Shown here: piece after piece, positions 13,601 through 26,288 of the stretch
Position numbering within the stretch: position 1 is the stretch's first letter
Layout: each line of letters starts with the position of its first letter
Origin: Pelodera strongyloides
Taxonomy: Eukaryota > Nematoda > Chromadorea > Rhabditida > Rhabditidae
Assembly (NCBI GenBank): GCA_036852015.1
Contig: JAANDG010000027.1
Span: 62,001-126,000 of the forward strand
Length of the DNA: 64,000 nucleotides
Direction: 5' to 3'
The notes under the pieces: generated by a model
Told to the model about the DNA's origin: nothing
Databases searched by the model: none
The model's input: only the letters and a program-made list of their open reading frames with translations
Program-made: the position numbers and the translations under genes

Positions 13601-16600
13601 TAGAGAAGCAAGAACTCCACTAAACTAAACTAAGTACTCTTCTGCTCGCATTTTTACACCGTGGAAACCAGAAAACATTTACACAGGTAAATGACTAAGA
13701 CGGAAAAAAAATAAGAAACAGCTCACCGATAATAAAAGTGACAAGGGTAGTGAGAATCCCTCACACGCTCCGCCCATACTATCCGGACGCATCATTTGTT
13801 GTTGTTGGCCCACAGAAGCCGGGTGGCTCATGCTACCCGCACTCATCTGCGTTTGGGAATAGGGTGACGATTGGACCATCGGGCTCTAAACAAAAAGATT
13901 AGTAATGACTTGTTTAAAGCAGTATTGGACCTACTTTGGGAAATTTCCATACGATACGCATACCCTATGTATCCTATGTAAATTTGGCATCGGAAGCTTG
14001 TCCGATGGGCACAAAATTGGCAAAGGACACACAGGATATGCAATTTTCCAAAACTAGGTACACTATAGATTTAACCAACATAAGTTAGAATATATAGAAC
14101 AAAGAATCTGTTTGTGCTGTGCAGCGCGCTACATGACTGCTCAACTTACGCCTCTTCTCCACATAATCATCATGCAATATCAGATCAGACAAAGTACTCA
14201 GCATTCTACACAGCAAACGAATATATCCACATACAACAAGAGAATAAAAACCAATTCCCACCTGTGCACTGGTCGACGGCATACCGTATCCCTGCTGCTC
14301 GTTACCACCGTAGTGAGGTTGTCCTTGGTTCATCTGTTGCTGCATCGGCTGATTCGGCATTCCAGGATGTCCCATGTGGCCACCAGGGCCCATGCCTCCT
14401 TGCATTGGATGTTGTCCAACCATTGGGTTCTGCATGGGGCCGCCCATCTAAATGTCAGACTATCAGTATAAGTAATAGGAGCAGGGAGCGCCAATCCCGC
14501 CTGAGACCGGAGGGATAACATAAATTTGCAATTTTTCAGAGTAAACCTATATGAAATGCAAATCTGACCTATGGTTAGGCCACGTTACCCACTGTATCTT
14601 AATACTAGAGGGAGTTCCAACCTAGTAATGCACTCCGAAAAAAATCTGAATCATAAAAATCCCTAACCTGATGCATTCCTCCCATCTGTCCCATTTGCGG
14701 ATGTCCCATTCCGTGTTGCATCATCGGACCACCCATCTGACCCATTCCCTGGGGGACCATTTGGCCCATTCCAGGCGGACCACCCATGTGGCCACCCATA
14801 TTCATCATCTGCTGCTGTTGCTGCTGTTGTTGGTGGTGGTCCATGGGTGGTCCCATACCTTGGCCTGGATATGGTGGCCCACCACCGGGACCGCGGTAAT
14901 ACACCTGAAAAGGTTTCAATAGAAAAAGAAAACGGGAAACCGCCGTCGCCCATAACGCCTCTGATAAAAGACGCACATATTTTAAGCAAGCCGATGATTA
15001 CTATTATATACCTCTACATATATTAGCATTTAGTACAACTTTACATTACTCTTACTCACTGAACTCCTAAAACCACTCACATTCTGTTGATGTGGATGTT
15101 GGTAATTCATCGGTGGCATTCCACCACCCGGCGTTCCATACATTCCCTGATTGTTTACAAAGTTGTTGAGCTGTTGCACCGGCTGGCCGCCATAGCCACC
15201 CGGGCCCGCCGGACCACCCATTCCACCCACTAAACGGGAGAAAGATGTTATGCAAATCACTCAGACAATGAAAAAAATCTAGATACAAATTAGAAACTCA
15301 TAATTTTCACCCGTATCATACCAAGTGCTAGCCACAGACAAAACATCGCTCACAGCCCACACATCAGGACATAAAACTCGTCGGGAAAAGCTCAAAACCA
15401 CCATCCAAATACATGTAGTGTTTCCGAAGCTTGTATCTCTTTATGATACGTTTCTGACTTTCACCATACCTAATATTCTAATCCCGACGGTGGTATGGCT
15501 ACGAGCTCAAGACCACCGTCTAAATTTATGCGATATGCTAATTCGGATGGTGGTTTCGTCGGTCAGAGCGTCAACGAGTTTATGCATGCCACACATACAA
15601 CAAAGACGACCGAAACTCGAAGACTATAGTGTCACGGGAGTGTGCAGTTTCTTGGTGTATTCTTCACCCTAATCCGCCACCACGTTCACTCTAACGTCCA
15701 TAGGCCATATTCACCGCTCAATTCCCCATGGGGACTTCCCCGTCTTTTTCTCTGCGTGTCTCACATTCGAATGCTATTTTTTTTCCCCTGGGACTATTTC
15801 CCCGAGGGAATCGGAGCGGTGAATATGGCCTCATGTTAACCATGTCCATTCTTAGTCCTTCCAAAAACTCACTCTGAGGTGGCCTGGGCGGAGGCATTCG
15901 CCCGTACACGCCAACCATTCCGTGTTGCGGTTGCGACTGATTCTGCTGCTGTTGCAACATCAGTTGCCGCGCCTGCAGCGTGATTGTGATGCTCTCATAC
16001 ACGTTTTCGCCCTTTGTCGGTACAGCCTTCTCCTTATCAAGATGCTTGGATATCTACAAAGAGAGAGGCCAATAAATCGATTCATAAGATTCTTACAGAT
16101 TGCTCGGAAAAATCTGATCAAAATGAAAATATCAAAACTCCAAAAATCAAATCTAAATCTAACAACGATATACCTAGATCAAATGAATATGTCAATACAA
16201 ACAACAACAAAAAAACAGCCCGGCACATTGCTTTGGTATGCAAAAATGCTACATTAGAAAGCTAGGAAAAAAACAAGGTCAAACTGGCTCACAGGTCAAA
16301 CCCACACTCTCAATCTCAAACCCCCAACCCACACAAAACAAGCAATGAACCAACCTTCGAATAGTCTGGTGGCAATTGCATGGGTCTCCTCCGCTTTGCC
16401 ACATTCAGCCGTGCTACCGTAATCACGTCGGCCGCAAACTTTCCGCGATTCGGCAGTGCGTACTTGGGACGACCGTTGAAAATGGGCGCCTCGTGCACGG
16501 TACGCATCAAATTGCTCTGAATTAGAAAGACTCATGTTTCAATATTCTTAGAAAGGTCACCATAACTGCGAATCTTACTCATATGGCAAACCAGAAACAC

Positions 16601-18798
16601 GGAAAGGAAAAAGGGCACAATGAGCTATATAACGACAGCTAATATGTCTCAATAAACCTTTCTTTTTAAATTTCGAACGTTAAAGCGAAATACCGGTGGG
16701 TTTTGGAAACGCATCGCGGACAACTGAATTCTTCCTATTTATGCTAATTTGCTCGAATTTAGCTCGATTTTTTATTCTAATTTATGTTCATTTGCATATG
16801 CTGCATCAGCGTGCTGATGTACTCGATGCGTTTCACAAACCGGCCGGAATTTCGCTTTAACATGCTAAGGTCGGCTAATCCATAAGGCGCTGAAGAGAGC
16901 ATTCAACAGGAACAGAGTCCAGTCACAACTAACCATTTTTGACAATTCCGGGATATCAACAAACGTTTCCGGGTCGTCGTAAAGATCCGTGTCCATTTCC
17001 TCCACTCCAGGGTCCTCCTTCTTCACAACAACATTATCAGATCCAGATGAACTCAACTAAAAGATTTACATAAATAAACAAGCATCGCGGAAACAGAAAT
17101 CATTATACGTAAACATTTTTCGGTCCACGACGACGTCGATGGACAGATATGTTCGATATACCATGAAACTAAACAAAGGCCCAGAAAAACCTTGACAACA
17201 AAATAACCAAATCATCATGCATCTTTCCAAGTTACTGAGGCTGTCCTCATTAATTCTAATCAGCACCGTTCAAAAGAAAATAAAAATAAGCAGAACTCTC
17301 AGAATCAACGACCTACCGTATTCATCGGCGCTGGGGTTGCTGGTGGTTGTCCATTATGCATTAATGGGCTGAATTGCTGATCGATGAGTACCGAGGGTGG
17401 TGTGGGATATATAGAATTCATCTGGGGATCCGGGGGTCCGACGGAAGGAGGCCCGCCTGGCCGATACATACCCATCGCACCAATAGCCGCTGCCTGAAAA
17501 CGTAATACAGTAATACTTTGCAAAATGAAGTGCCTTCAACTGTAACCAAAAAAGGACGTAATATCGAAGTTTCTTTACTGCAACGATTTGAAACAAAATG
17601 CGATCCCAAACCAAAACCACATACTACCTAGCCATATAAAACTGCAAACGATAACGGTTTGAAACAAAAGGCGATCACAAACCAAAACCACACATTACCT
17701 AGTCCTAGTCACATAAGCACTGCGAATCACGACACTCGTGCTCGATTATTAGAGGAACAGATAACATCAATACGTTAACGAGAAGAGAGTCGTAAAATCT
17801 CGAAGATCTATTCAATAAAACTGCTCACCTGTGAAAACTGATCCACCCTTTCATTGCTGGCCGGCGGGGAGAGTACCTCGGTTGTCAGATTCAGTCCCGT
17901 GCTCGCTGCTGCCATACATTCGTCCACGTCCATAGCATCATCGGTGGGATATCCCGAAACAGAAGGATCACACTGCCACGTGCCACCGGTAACGGAAGTG
18001 CCTTCCCCTAAAGTCATTTTGTAAAATATCTAGCACTTTGTTTTTGATCACTGTCCTAAAAAAGCTATTCCGAACTCGAGAACATAAATGATAAATATTG
18101 CGGGTAACAGCAAGAGCATGTTCTTACTTGGTAAAATTTTTTAAAACAGATCTTAGCAGTGAACTTCGCTAAGACAACAGTAGATACGCAACGACATAAC
18201 ACACCTTCCCCTGCAGCCATTGGCTTGACACTTCCTCCTTCCGTCTTGACACGCATCAACCTATTCTCCTTCTCCTCCTCTTCATTGTTATCACTGTCCT
18301 CATCACTTGTCGACGGCACACTTCGATAGACATGGTCATCGGCACAACCAGGGAAGTCCTCCTAAAATTGTATACTTTTTAGCTCTAAATACACCATGTG
18401 TAGAAATTTCTTCGAGTTCTTGGGGGGCCACCTCCCAACTGAAAAGTGCAATATTTCCGATTTTGGGAGGAAACTTCGGTTTACTCTGCAGTGCGAGCAC
18501 GCATGTGTAATTGTGTAGTTTTCGCACCGATCGGAACAGTCTACATACGGCTGAGCACTTAAATATCTACTCATAATAAACGTCTTCGCGTGTTATTGTA
18601 CTACCAACGGCTGATCTAAATCCCGAAACGGCCGAAACACACGCACCCCAAGCGTCGACGACATGTGCACCACGTCCAACGTGTCCAAATCGGGCCACTC
18701 CAATTTCTTCCGCATGCTCTTCGACTTGCTCTTCGGGCGGACGGGACCACGAACCTCAACGTCCTGAAAAAAACAAGACTTCATTTTCATTAATAATA

Positions 18799-18871
<73 letters not shown>

Positions 18872-21800
18872 AATAAAAATAACCTAAAATAACAAAAGTT
18901 GGAGATCATTCGATCATGGTTACAAGAAACACGACTTGCTGAGGACTACATTAATTGTAAGTCAAAAATAAAAAAGAAATAACAAATGACTAACAGGTTT
19001 CGCCGAGTTCAAATTCTTCTCAGCCTTTGAATCCTCATTACGTTTCCCGTCATCTGGACCCGGTGATGTAGTAGCAGGAATCTAAACGTATGATATCATG
19101 AATGAAGGGAAAACGTGATCTACAAAAAATTAACATAATAACCACAAACTTGCCAAAACACCGTTTTTCAAGCTAAAAGCTAGAAATACAAACAGAAAAA
19201 CGCTTCTTATAATTAAAGTTTTTAAATCAAGCACGAAGGCTAGTCGTAGAAAAAAAACTAAAACACGCAATAATATCACAGTACGAAAAACACCACTTAC
19301 CGTTTCCTGACTGCCAGGTTGCTCGGGCGAAGCTGGTGAATTCAGAAACACTGGCCATGTGTGTTTTGGTCGAGTGCCATCAGGTCGGCGAGAGTGGTAC
19401 GGCTTGTACTAAACGAAAAAAAACGTATACACAAGAAATTATGCATGGAACGAAGTCAGAAAAGCACAATAACTCAGGACCTTTATTCAAGGTTCTCTCC
19501 CGGAGCAAGCTCTTGAAGCGTATTTTTGTAACTACACTGTGTAAACAATTAAATACATCACTACACATCATCATAGCACAGAACAATAACAATCTCCATG
19601 GTGGGTAGCATCATATGAAGAAACTAAGGACATGACACGGAACTAAGAATCACCTGTGGCTCGTTGCGGCGACCGATCAAGTAGAAACTATCATACGTAT
19701 CAACCTTCTCCTCAATTGTCGCAGGACTGGGGCAATCCGCCATTTGTCTAAAAATCCCGCTTTGAAGCATAGCATAAAGCACCCCGCCCAACGCGGACGA
19801 CCATCTCCCGGTTTCTTAGCTATCACCCCGATCACCCGAAAAATCGTCACCGTCCAATCATTATACATTACATGCAAATTAGTCTAATCACATCCCGTCC
19901 CTCCCGACGAAGGATTGTACTATCTTCCCAAAGTTTTGAGATGTGGACCCTATTTATGCCCTGATTCAAAGAATTGAACAATGCTTGAAATGGATTATGG
20001 AAGGGAACTGGGATAAACAAACAGAGTCGGAAGGACCAAAAAGAAACAGCAATATATGTTGTTCAGGGAAGGTACGATACCTCGATGCCACTTAACATGA
20101 CACACTGCGAATTGAATCGAATGATATATATATATATTGAAAATGACTCACGCTGGTTTCTTGAACAATCCATCAAACGTCTCTTTGGACATTTCTTTCG
20201 GTGCCTGACCACCAAAGATGCACGAAGGCGAACACGGTGACACAACCTAATACGCAAAAAAATGAATAGTGAGATAATAATTATGAACTCTGCACTGCAC
20301 CATACTACTACCATGCTATCATTTACACAAATTACTTTGAGCCGCCCAAATATATTACACACAAAAATTGTACAATCTAAACAAATAAGCAGCAAATCGT
20401 AAATATATAAAGCGATAAAAAAGAGAATAAAAGTGACTTTTGACTTTTGATAAATAAATAAATAACCTAGAACAAACCTGTACTGGCGAAAAGGGGCTGC
20501 AAACAAATGCTTCCTCGTCGCTGGAATTGCCCGGGGAATGTATCGCTTCGAAGTTGAACCTAAAATTATTATTTATATAATAAAAAATGTACCCGAAATT
20601 CCTGCGATTAGTCCTGCGACAGAGAAACACAACCAACAAACACTTTCCTATACCAAAACAAAAAGTATCGCACTAGCAAAAAAATGATCAGAAACTAGGA
20701 AAACTCCATGTAAATATACAAATAAATATAAAAAGGCACAATGAAGAATGAAGATGACATACAAATACGCAAATAAATATATAATCAAAGCCCACCCTGC
20801 ATCATCCGTGCTACAATATATTCCAGTGTTAATCGCCTGCTTAGAGGTGCCACACCAGAATGGTTGCTCTGAAATATACACAAGCATAAACAAAACAACA
20901 CAACTTTTCATTCCAAAAGGAAAGACAAAAATACAAAATAAACTAAGAGTACAGCCCAATTATACAGGTAGCAACAAAAGTAACAAGTAACGAGGAGCAA
21001 AATATCACCGGAGACCAGAAACACATTTAAAAAAACAATATAGTTGCAAAACAGAGATATGCTAAATACGAAGTCCTACCTTCTTCATCCGTGCTCGATT
21101 CATCCAAATCTTCATTCTCCTCATTCGCCTGTTCACCTTCCAATTCAGGAAGATTCTGCGACTGCGACGACGCATAAACTCCCAATTTCTCTCCCTGCAA
21201 GCGGTGGTAGACGGGGCTGAAATGGGGATCCGATATGAGCCTAACCGATCGAATCAGCCTAAGAAGGCGAATGAATGCCTTTGCCTTTCAAAACACCAGT
21301 AAACAAGATCTGAAGCCGGTAACGCAACACGCACACGCAACGTCGACAAGCAGTCCTACCCTTTACATTCAACATGTTGATCAAATAAATATGATTATTC
21401 TTACTGCAATCCAATAACAACAGCCAAAAAACACATACAATCTCCTCCTGTCCGGTTTCTGACTTTTCGTGATCCGGTCCATTTCCTTATTCTTTTCCTC
21501 GCGTTCTCGTCTCTCCTTCTGGCGGTAGGCTTGTAGAGGGGAGGGCGGGAGCTTGCCCAAATCTGTCACGTCTAGAAAAAGAAAAAGTAAGGATAAGGGC
21601 CTATCATAAGTCTTAAAGTCACTAATCCAGTCGAATATGGAGGGTTTAAAGCGAAAGACAATTGAATTCTTACGTATTTAGGCAAATTTACTCGAATTTA
21701 ACTCGATTTTTTTTATTCTAATTTATGTTCATTTGCATAAGCTGCATAAGGATGCTGGTCTACTCGATGTGTTTCAAAAACCGGCCGTTATTTCGCTTTA

Positions 21801-24800
21801 ACAGACACCGTGCTCTTCAGCTTTCCATTTTGGCAAGTGAAATCTGACAAGGAAATGAAGGAAAAATAAACGAAAAAGTAAATCAACATAAAATTGAACA
21901 TTACCTTCCAAGTCCTTATAGAAATTGATTTTCTCTTGATTCTCCAAGAAAATCGCCCTATTTTTCTCCTCTTCGGCACCATTTTCACGCATTTTCTCCG
22001 AGACGAGTCCTTGGTCACGGAGTTTGCACTCCTCACATGAACAAACGCGAGGTTTTGAGGGATCAGAGAAGGTCCATCTTAAATTTCCTCCGTTTTAGTT
22101 TCAATATGATTAAAGCAACTTCACCATTCTCAGTACACTGCGACGAGTCCTATTATAGGCAATAGGTCAAAGAAAGTCTTTATCGACTTGGTGTCAGAGT
22201 GGTGTCAAAACGGCGTAGCCGGCTACACTGCGAGCGGTTTTCTAGCCAAGCCGCTTTTCTAAATGGGCGTGGCTACAGCTATGGCCATAGCCGAATTGAC
22301 ACCACTCTAAACTACAGAAAATTTAGGGTAACTGTTCCGGAGGGAACACAAACTAGACACGAGTCAACATTGTCAACATTGTATTTCATAAACATAGTCA
22401 ATCAATAATAAAGAAAACGCACTTGTCATCATCTTCTGGTGCATTTTGTGTATACGGATCATTCTTCTTTCTTCCCACAAAAGATCCCTCCAGAACCATT
22501 TGTAGCACCCGCAATCCGTCCACGTTATTCGAATGCATCAAGTTGCGACGACACCCGTTCGGAGCTGGAAATCGAAAGTTTATGGATTGCCATCAAAAAA
22601 AGGCACAAGACCGTCTCAAATAACTAATAACTAAATTTTCACAACTGGTGAAAAAACACAAACCATATAAAAATCTCGAATGTGGCTCGCCTAGTCAGCA
22701 TGTTTATCTCCCTCACTCTTTCCTACTAGTATTGTATCGATTTTTTTTCAATGAACATTTTTCTCAGAATAAACAGTTTACCAGGTATCATACAACATCT
22801 GTAAATCCTAGCGAGCACAACTCTGAACTCATCCTCTCAAGTCTTATCACAAAATTAACACCATATTATCGGAAACGCTCTTGGCTCTTACCAACAAGCT
22901 CATTCAGTGGATCGATTGTTTTCGATTCTGGGTTCATGGGATCTGGCCATCGAAGCGGGTCGTCCTCCAATAGAACGGCAATCTTGAAATACAAAACATA
23001 GATTCACAGTTCTAAGAATTACAATACAAAAAAAATGAATCGACCGTACTAGTGCTAGTCCTTACACATTAGACACCGATGAAAATGTCTCTAGGAGTCA
23101 TACGTAAGTTCAATGCAACAAACTACTACAACGCAAAAAACTAACGAACGGCTGGTATACGTCTGTACCCATTCATCTCAACGGATCATGCAAGATACAA
23201 GGTACAAGGGCGAGGCTACAAACTACAAAAACTTACATAACAGCTAGGATAGAGCATTCTGTATCCATCCACTTCCACAACCACCATCACAGGCACGCCG
23301 TCCTCTTTGCTCGCCTCGTCGACCTCTTCATCTTGGTAGACGCCCCTGTAGTAAAAATAAACTAGACGCTTAGGCATAAAAGGGTGCGTAATTTAATCCG
23401 GCCTTCTCATTCACATTCAGTCATCTTCAGAGAGTATAGTCTTAAAACGCGCCCCTGAGGAAGTAAGTGAGGTGAGGATTCATTGTTGTCTTATATGTTC
23501 AATTACATATCGTCGTGGCTTAAAGCGAAATACCGGCCGGTTTTTGAAACGCATCGAGTACACCAACATTCTTATGCGCCATATGCAAATGAACATAATT
23601 TAGCATAAAAAATAGACCCCAATTAGACCCCACTTCGCATAAATAAATAAGACTGCAGTCGTCCACGATACGTTTCAAAAACCGGCCGATATTTCGCTTT
23701 AAAAATGTGGGCATGCTCAGGGGTCAGGGGCGCGGGGTCCACCAAAGCAGTACTACTAATGAGCACAGAAGAAGAAGTGAAAACAATGTCAAGGACCACG
23801 GAAGAGCAAAAATATAAAGTACAAAATACTAATCAGACTTACCAAAACTGTTTCCACTGTTCCCACTGTTGTTCGAGGCTTGGTTGTGCTCGCAATTGTG
23901 TAGCGTCAGTGCCGATTAGTTGACCGCGTAGAGACCACGGTCCCAAGATAACCGGGATGCGACGTCTAAAAATAACTCAATTGTTCAGGGTAGAAATTCC
24001 GTGCATAAATGGAGGTGGTTTCCTTAGCTAGTGATAAAACACTTTTAATAAAACAATATGTTTCACTTAAATATATAAATTTCTAATTGCTTTCGGAGGC
24101 GGTCAAAACTCAAAACCAACCCAGAGGTGGTTCGGGCGTGTTTCAACGCACCAACCTATACCCCTGATTGTATGGGTTAGATTATAATACATACCTAACC
24201 CATCGTGCGCTAGAAGGCAATAAAGCACATCGTGAATGCTCAATGGGGGATAACAAGTGAAATGTCGTATGCCGTTCTGTCTTGTCATAAGGCGTCTTTT
24301 AGTGGCACCAGATACCCAAATATACGTGACACTCTGACACCCAACCCAAACCAAGATGACACTCACTTCAAATCCAAATGCCGCTTGCACAGCTTGAATA
24401 TCGGCGGCTGGCGTTGTAGATTCAACGTCATGCACACTGTATTACCACCGGCCACAAAAAGCCGGAACGAGTAGGCGAGAATGTACCTAAATTAATAAAG
24501 AGGTTAGGTAAATTAAAACTAATGTGTAAAATGTGTACACAAAACCAGACACTACCGCGTTCAAACCAATGCTACACGTGCTTGATTTTTACATATTTCT
24601 TCATATTTACGCCTCTATGTCCAATGCTACATACAGCTACACACATCGCGCCGCTTCGGTAAGAAACACCGCCAAACATCTAAAAAAAGATAACCCAAGT
24701 AAAAACTAACTCATTCAACAAATGTTCCCTGCCAGAAAGTGGTTGTTTCATTGGTTTCGCGAACCATCGTCCGAATCGAATGTGACCAGAACGAGCGAAA

Positions 24801-25932
24801 GAGTTCATCAGAAAAGTGTGCAATGCCTTGAAAAACATTGTCCGCACCTGAAAAGCATTAAATTATACGAGTTTGAAGTTCTGAAGCTGTAAATACGCTC
24901 TTCACTATTCACCGAGCAAACAACTCCATCCGCTCTATAAACGTAAACCATTCAAGTACGGAACTTTTATTATACTACCCATATTTCTAACCGCAAAACA
25001 CTTGACAATGTACGTAAAAATTTCCCAATAAAATGAGAATTAACAAAAACTAAAAGTACAAAGAACATTACTATTCAGGCTCGCCACGACAACTTACAGC
25101 TAACGGTAAGGAAAAGTGAGTCGGACTCCGAAGTATATCAATTTTACTAACCTCATAACTAACGCCACAAACAGTTGCATTTCCAGGACCAAACTCGGCA
25201 TCGTTATCTAAATAGGGGTACGTAAAAAGATACATCAATGCTAAATAGTACCTACAGAGCACAAAACTTATCATAGCACATCGCACAGCAACACTGCATC
25301 CAAAAGTAGAAACTACCCACTAAACAGTTACAACATTGGTATGTAATGTGGGGAACATACATGAAATTCATGACTACTCACCATTTTATGCCACTAATGG
25401 CACAAAATGAACGGAACACAAGTTTTACAAACAGCTCTTCGAAAATAAATAAATAAAATAAATGCTCACTTTGTAATCCTGCGCAGTGTGTCTCAATCGC
25501 CGGTGGCTCATCCGGTGAGAACCAGAATAACCATAACTCCTTCGTCACCAGTGGGTTGAATAATGGCAAGGTGAGTGGTTCGAAGTTGGGCGATAGAGAT
25601 GGCGGCTGCCGACGCCAGGCACATAAAAGGTTGTCCTGAATAAGTTCATTCATAAACTGATTAAAATTACATTTATACTAATCGAGGGTTCTAGGTACAT
25701 TCTGTATTCAAACGAAAACAAACGGTAACAATAACACGCGAGAGTCAGTCATCTCGGCATCTGCGAGTTCTGCGAACCGGCAACGGACAAGAGCTTAGAT
25801 TTTATAGTACAAAAAGCATACCTGTACGCAGTTCCCATACGCCTTAATAATCGGGTCACAATCAAGTTTCGACCCAGGAGGCGGTCCACCCGAAGCAAAA
25901 TAACACCGCCAGCGGAGATTATTTAGTTCGGT
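795..25932 (-). CDS. let-19: Mediator complex subunit 13 (LET-19-like), 60 exons placed
   Basis: MED13 is the large scaffold of the CDK8 kinase module of Mediator and bridges the kinase module to core Mediator in the nucleus. I recognise it by matches of remembered family landmarks in order: an N-terminal [12 protein letters not shown] block, [26 protein letters not shown] followed by [82 protein letters not shown] and, at the end, [20 protein letters not shown] plus [10 protein letters not shown]. Placed exons total about 7.6 kb, about 2,540 residues, between the human (about 2,170) and C. elegans (about 2,860) lengths as I recall them. Phases agree at all junctions except one (11,787-11,866). 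The stop is TAA at 795-797. The N-terminal exon before ELNNLRW was not found, so the true start lies above 25,932. Exons are listed in the four block entries. Confidence 0.93.
8585..8916. repeat. Perfect 166-bp tandem duplication in a MED13 intron
   Basis: Copy 1 is 8585-8750 and copy 2 is 8751-8916. Both start ACATGTACCCAAAATTG and end AGTTAATTGCTTAAATT, and I see no difference between them by eye. The duplication lies in the intron between exons 9117-9200 and 8389-8485. Perfect identity implies a very recent event, or an assembly artefact. Confidence 0.85.
8923..9094. mobile_element. MITE, AAAGCGAAATACCGG family, copy 1
   Basis: A foldback element of about 172 bp whose arms begin AAAGCGAAATACCGGC. 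The inverse arm ends GGCCGGTATTTCGCTT. The interior has the shared text GTTTTTGAAACACATCGAG and its inverse. It belongs to the family with copies at 16.7, 21.6 and 23.5 kb. This copy lacks the clean TTAA on its left side. It sits directly after the 166-bp duplication, in the same MED13 intron. Confidence 0.7.
9461..9590. mobile_element. MITE with AGGCCATATT termini, copy 1
   Basis: A 130-bp element with imperfect inverted ends AGGCCATATTAACC and AAATATGGCCT, in a MED13 intron. It shares the internal text TTTTTCTCTGCGTGTCTC with the copy at 15702-15831, which defines a second small MITE family in this gene. Confidence 0.65.
10558..10640. repeat. (TAA)n microsatellite next to a MED13 splice acceptor
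   Basis: About 25 near-perfect TAA/ATA triplets, with a CAA interruption near the right end. On the minus strand this is a TTA run that ends directly in the acceptor of exon 10474-10554 (TTATTATTATCAG then GATGAG). The repeat therefore supplies that exon's polypyrimidine-like tract. Confidence 0.9.
15702..15831. mobile_element. MITE with AGGCCATATT termini, copy 2
   Basis: A 130-bp element with good inverted ends: AGGCCATATTCACCGCTC at the left and GAGCGGTGAATATGGCCT at the right. It lies in the intron upstream of exon 15081-15229 and matches the copy at 9461-9590. Confidence 0.7.
16680..16860. mobile_element. MITE, AAAGCGAAATACCGG family, copy 2, TTAA-flanked
   Basis: A 181-bp palindromic element opening TTAAAGCGAAATACCGGT and closing GGAATTTCGCTTTAA. 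The interior keeps GCATCGCGGACAACTG at the left and the inverse GATGCGTTTCACAAACC at the right. TTAA at both ends suggests a TTAA target duplication of piggyBac type. It lies in a MED13 intron. Confidence 0.78.
18801..18885. repeat. (AAT)n microsatellite
   Basis: About 25 AAT/ATA triplets with two AAA interruptions, in the MED13 intron between exons 18995-19081 and 18605-18763. It lies about 40-120 bp upstream (in transcript direction) of the acceptor at 18764, not directly against it. Confidence 0.85.
21646..21801. mobile_element. MITE, AAAGCGAAATACCGG family, copy 3, left arm trimmed
   Basis: TTAA-flanked; opens TTAAAGCGAAAGACAATTG and closes GGCCGTTATTTCGCTTTAA. The left arm lacks the block carrying CCGGCCGGTTTTTGAAACGC, so this is an internally deleted copy. 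It lies in the intron between MED13 exons 21905-22077 and 21439-21571. Confidence 0.72.
22197..22308. mobile_element. Small MITE with AGAGTGGTGTCAA termini
   Basis: A 112-bp element with inverted ends AGAGTGGTGTCAA and TTGACACCACTCT, rich in GGCNATAGCC-like text. It lies in a MED13 intron. I see no second copy in the window. Confidence 0.65.
23520..23702. mobile_element. MITE, AAAGCGAAATACCGG family, copy 4, best preserved
   Basis: A 183-bp element opening TTAAAGCGAAATACCGGC and closing GCCGATATTTCGCTTTAA, with arms of about 40 bp. TTAA is present at both ends. This is the cleanest member of the family found in four MED13 introns. Confidence 0.82.
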
Positions 25933-26107
25933 CTGGAATGATATTATCATTACTATAAATTTACCCGTAATCTAATCATCAACTTGCCGTGGAGTAAGGA
26001 CACGAGAAACAAAAATACATATTCATTTTTCATTTCCTTTCACTCGTAGAAAAACAGGCCGTAAACCTAACTAGCGTTACCGTAACTTATTGTTAGATCC
26101 CTTCAAA

Positions 26108-26288
26108 GTGAAACTCCGCGCACAAAGAGGGTCCGCCAAAGGCGGGCGGCGCAGGCTGGGGAGCGAGGGGTGCGCCTACGCGTACCTGAGGCGCAACTGC
26201 CGCGACTCCCCTACATGGTGCGCCGCAAGTGCGCAGGTAGGATGCGCCGCGCCCCTGTGTCTTACCCTCTTTGTGCGCAGAGTTTCAC
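26108..26288. mobile_element. GC-rich foldback element with 25-bp inverted ends
   Basis: A 181-bp element. The left end GTGAAACTCCGCGCACAAAG and the right end CTTTGTGCGCAGAGTTTCAC are near-perfect inverse copies, extending to AGGGT/ACCCT. The interior is strongly GC-rich, unlike its surroundings. It lies upstream of the first MED13 exon I can place, so it may sit in a 5' intron or in the promoter region. Confidence 0.75.

Larger units (their letters stand above)
13727..21571 (-). other. let-19: MED13 central low-complexity linker (exons 11-29)
   Basis: Exons: 21439-21571, 21080-21216, 20796-20868, 20478-20559, 20152-20246, 19654-19747, 19301-19408, 18995-19081, 18605-18763, 18205-18361, 17829-18007, 17317-17493, 16934-17056, 16355-16516, 15873-16053, 15081-15229, 14668-14904, 14262-14447, 13727-13885. 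The text is mostly disordered: an acidic NEEEEKEN stretch, Lys/Arg/Glu runs, and a Gly/Met/Pro/Gln block in 14262-14904 with eight consecutive Gln. The conserved island is [20 protein letters not shown] followed by YPTPPS, as in other MED13 proteins. Exon 16355-16516 carries [18 protein letters not shown], matching the usual segment before the linker. Confidence 0.85.
21905..25932 (-). other. let-19: MED13 N-terminal domain block (exons 1-10 of those placed)
   Basis: Exons, 5' to 3': 25822-25932, 25470-25635, 25152-25207, 24711-24847, 24367-24486, 23843-23965, 23237-23345, 22892-22982, 22423-22564, 21905-22077. They encode the conserved MED13 N-terminal domain: [82 protein letters not shown] and a cysteine-rich [13 protein letters not shown]. 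Exon 24711-24847 has two long open frames. The frame reading [13 protein letters not shown] is the right one because it matches the family and keeps phase on both sides. Family knowledge links this N-terminal region to the degron and to kinase-module assembly. Confidence 0.88.

Noticed and set aside
24711..24847. Alternative frame [20 protein letters not shown] in this MED13 exon
   Set aside because: The other frame ([10 protein letters not shown]..., [12 protein letters not shown]) matches MED13 and keeps phase with both neighbours.
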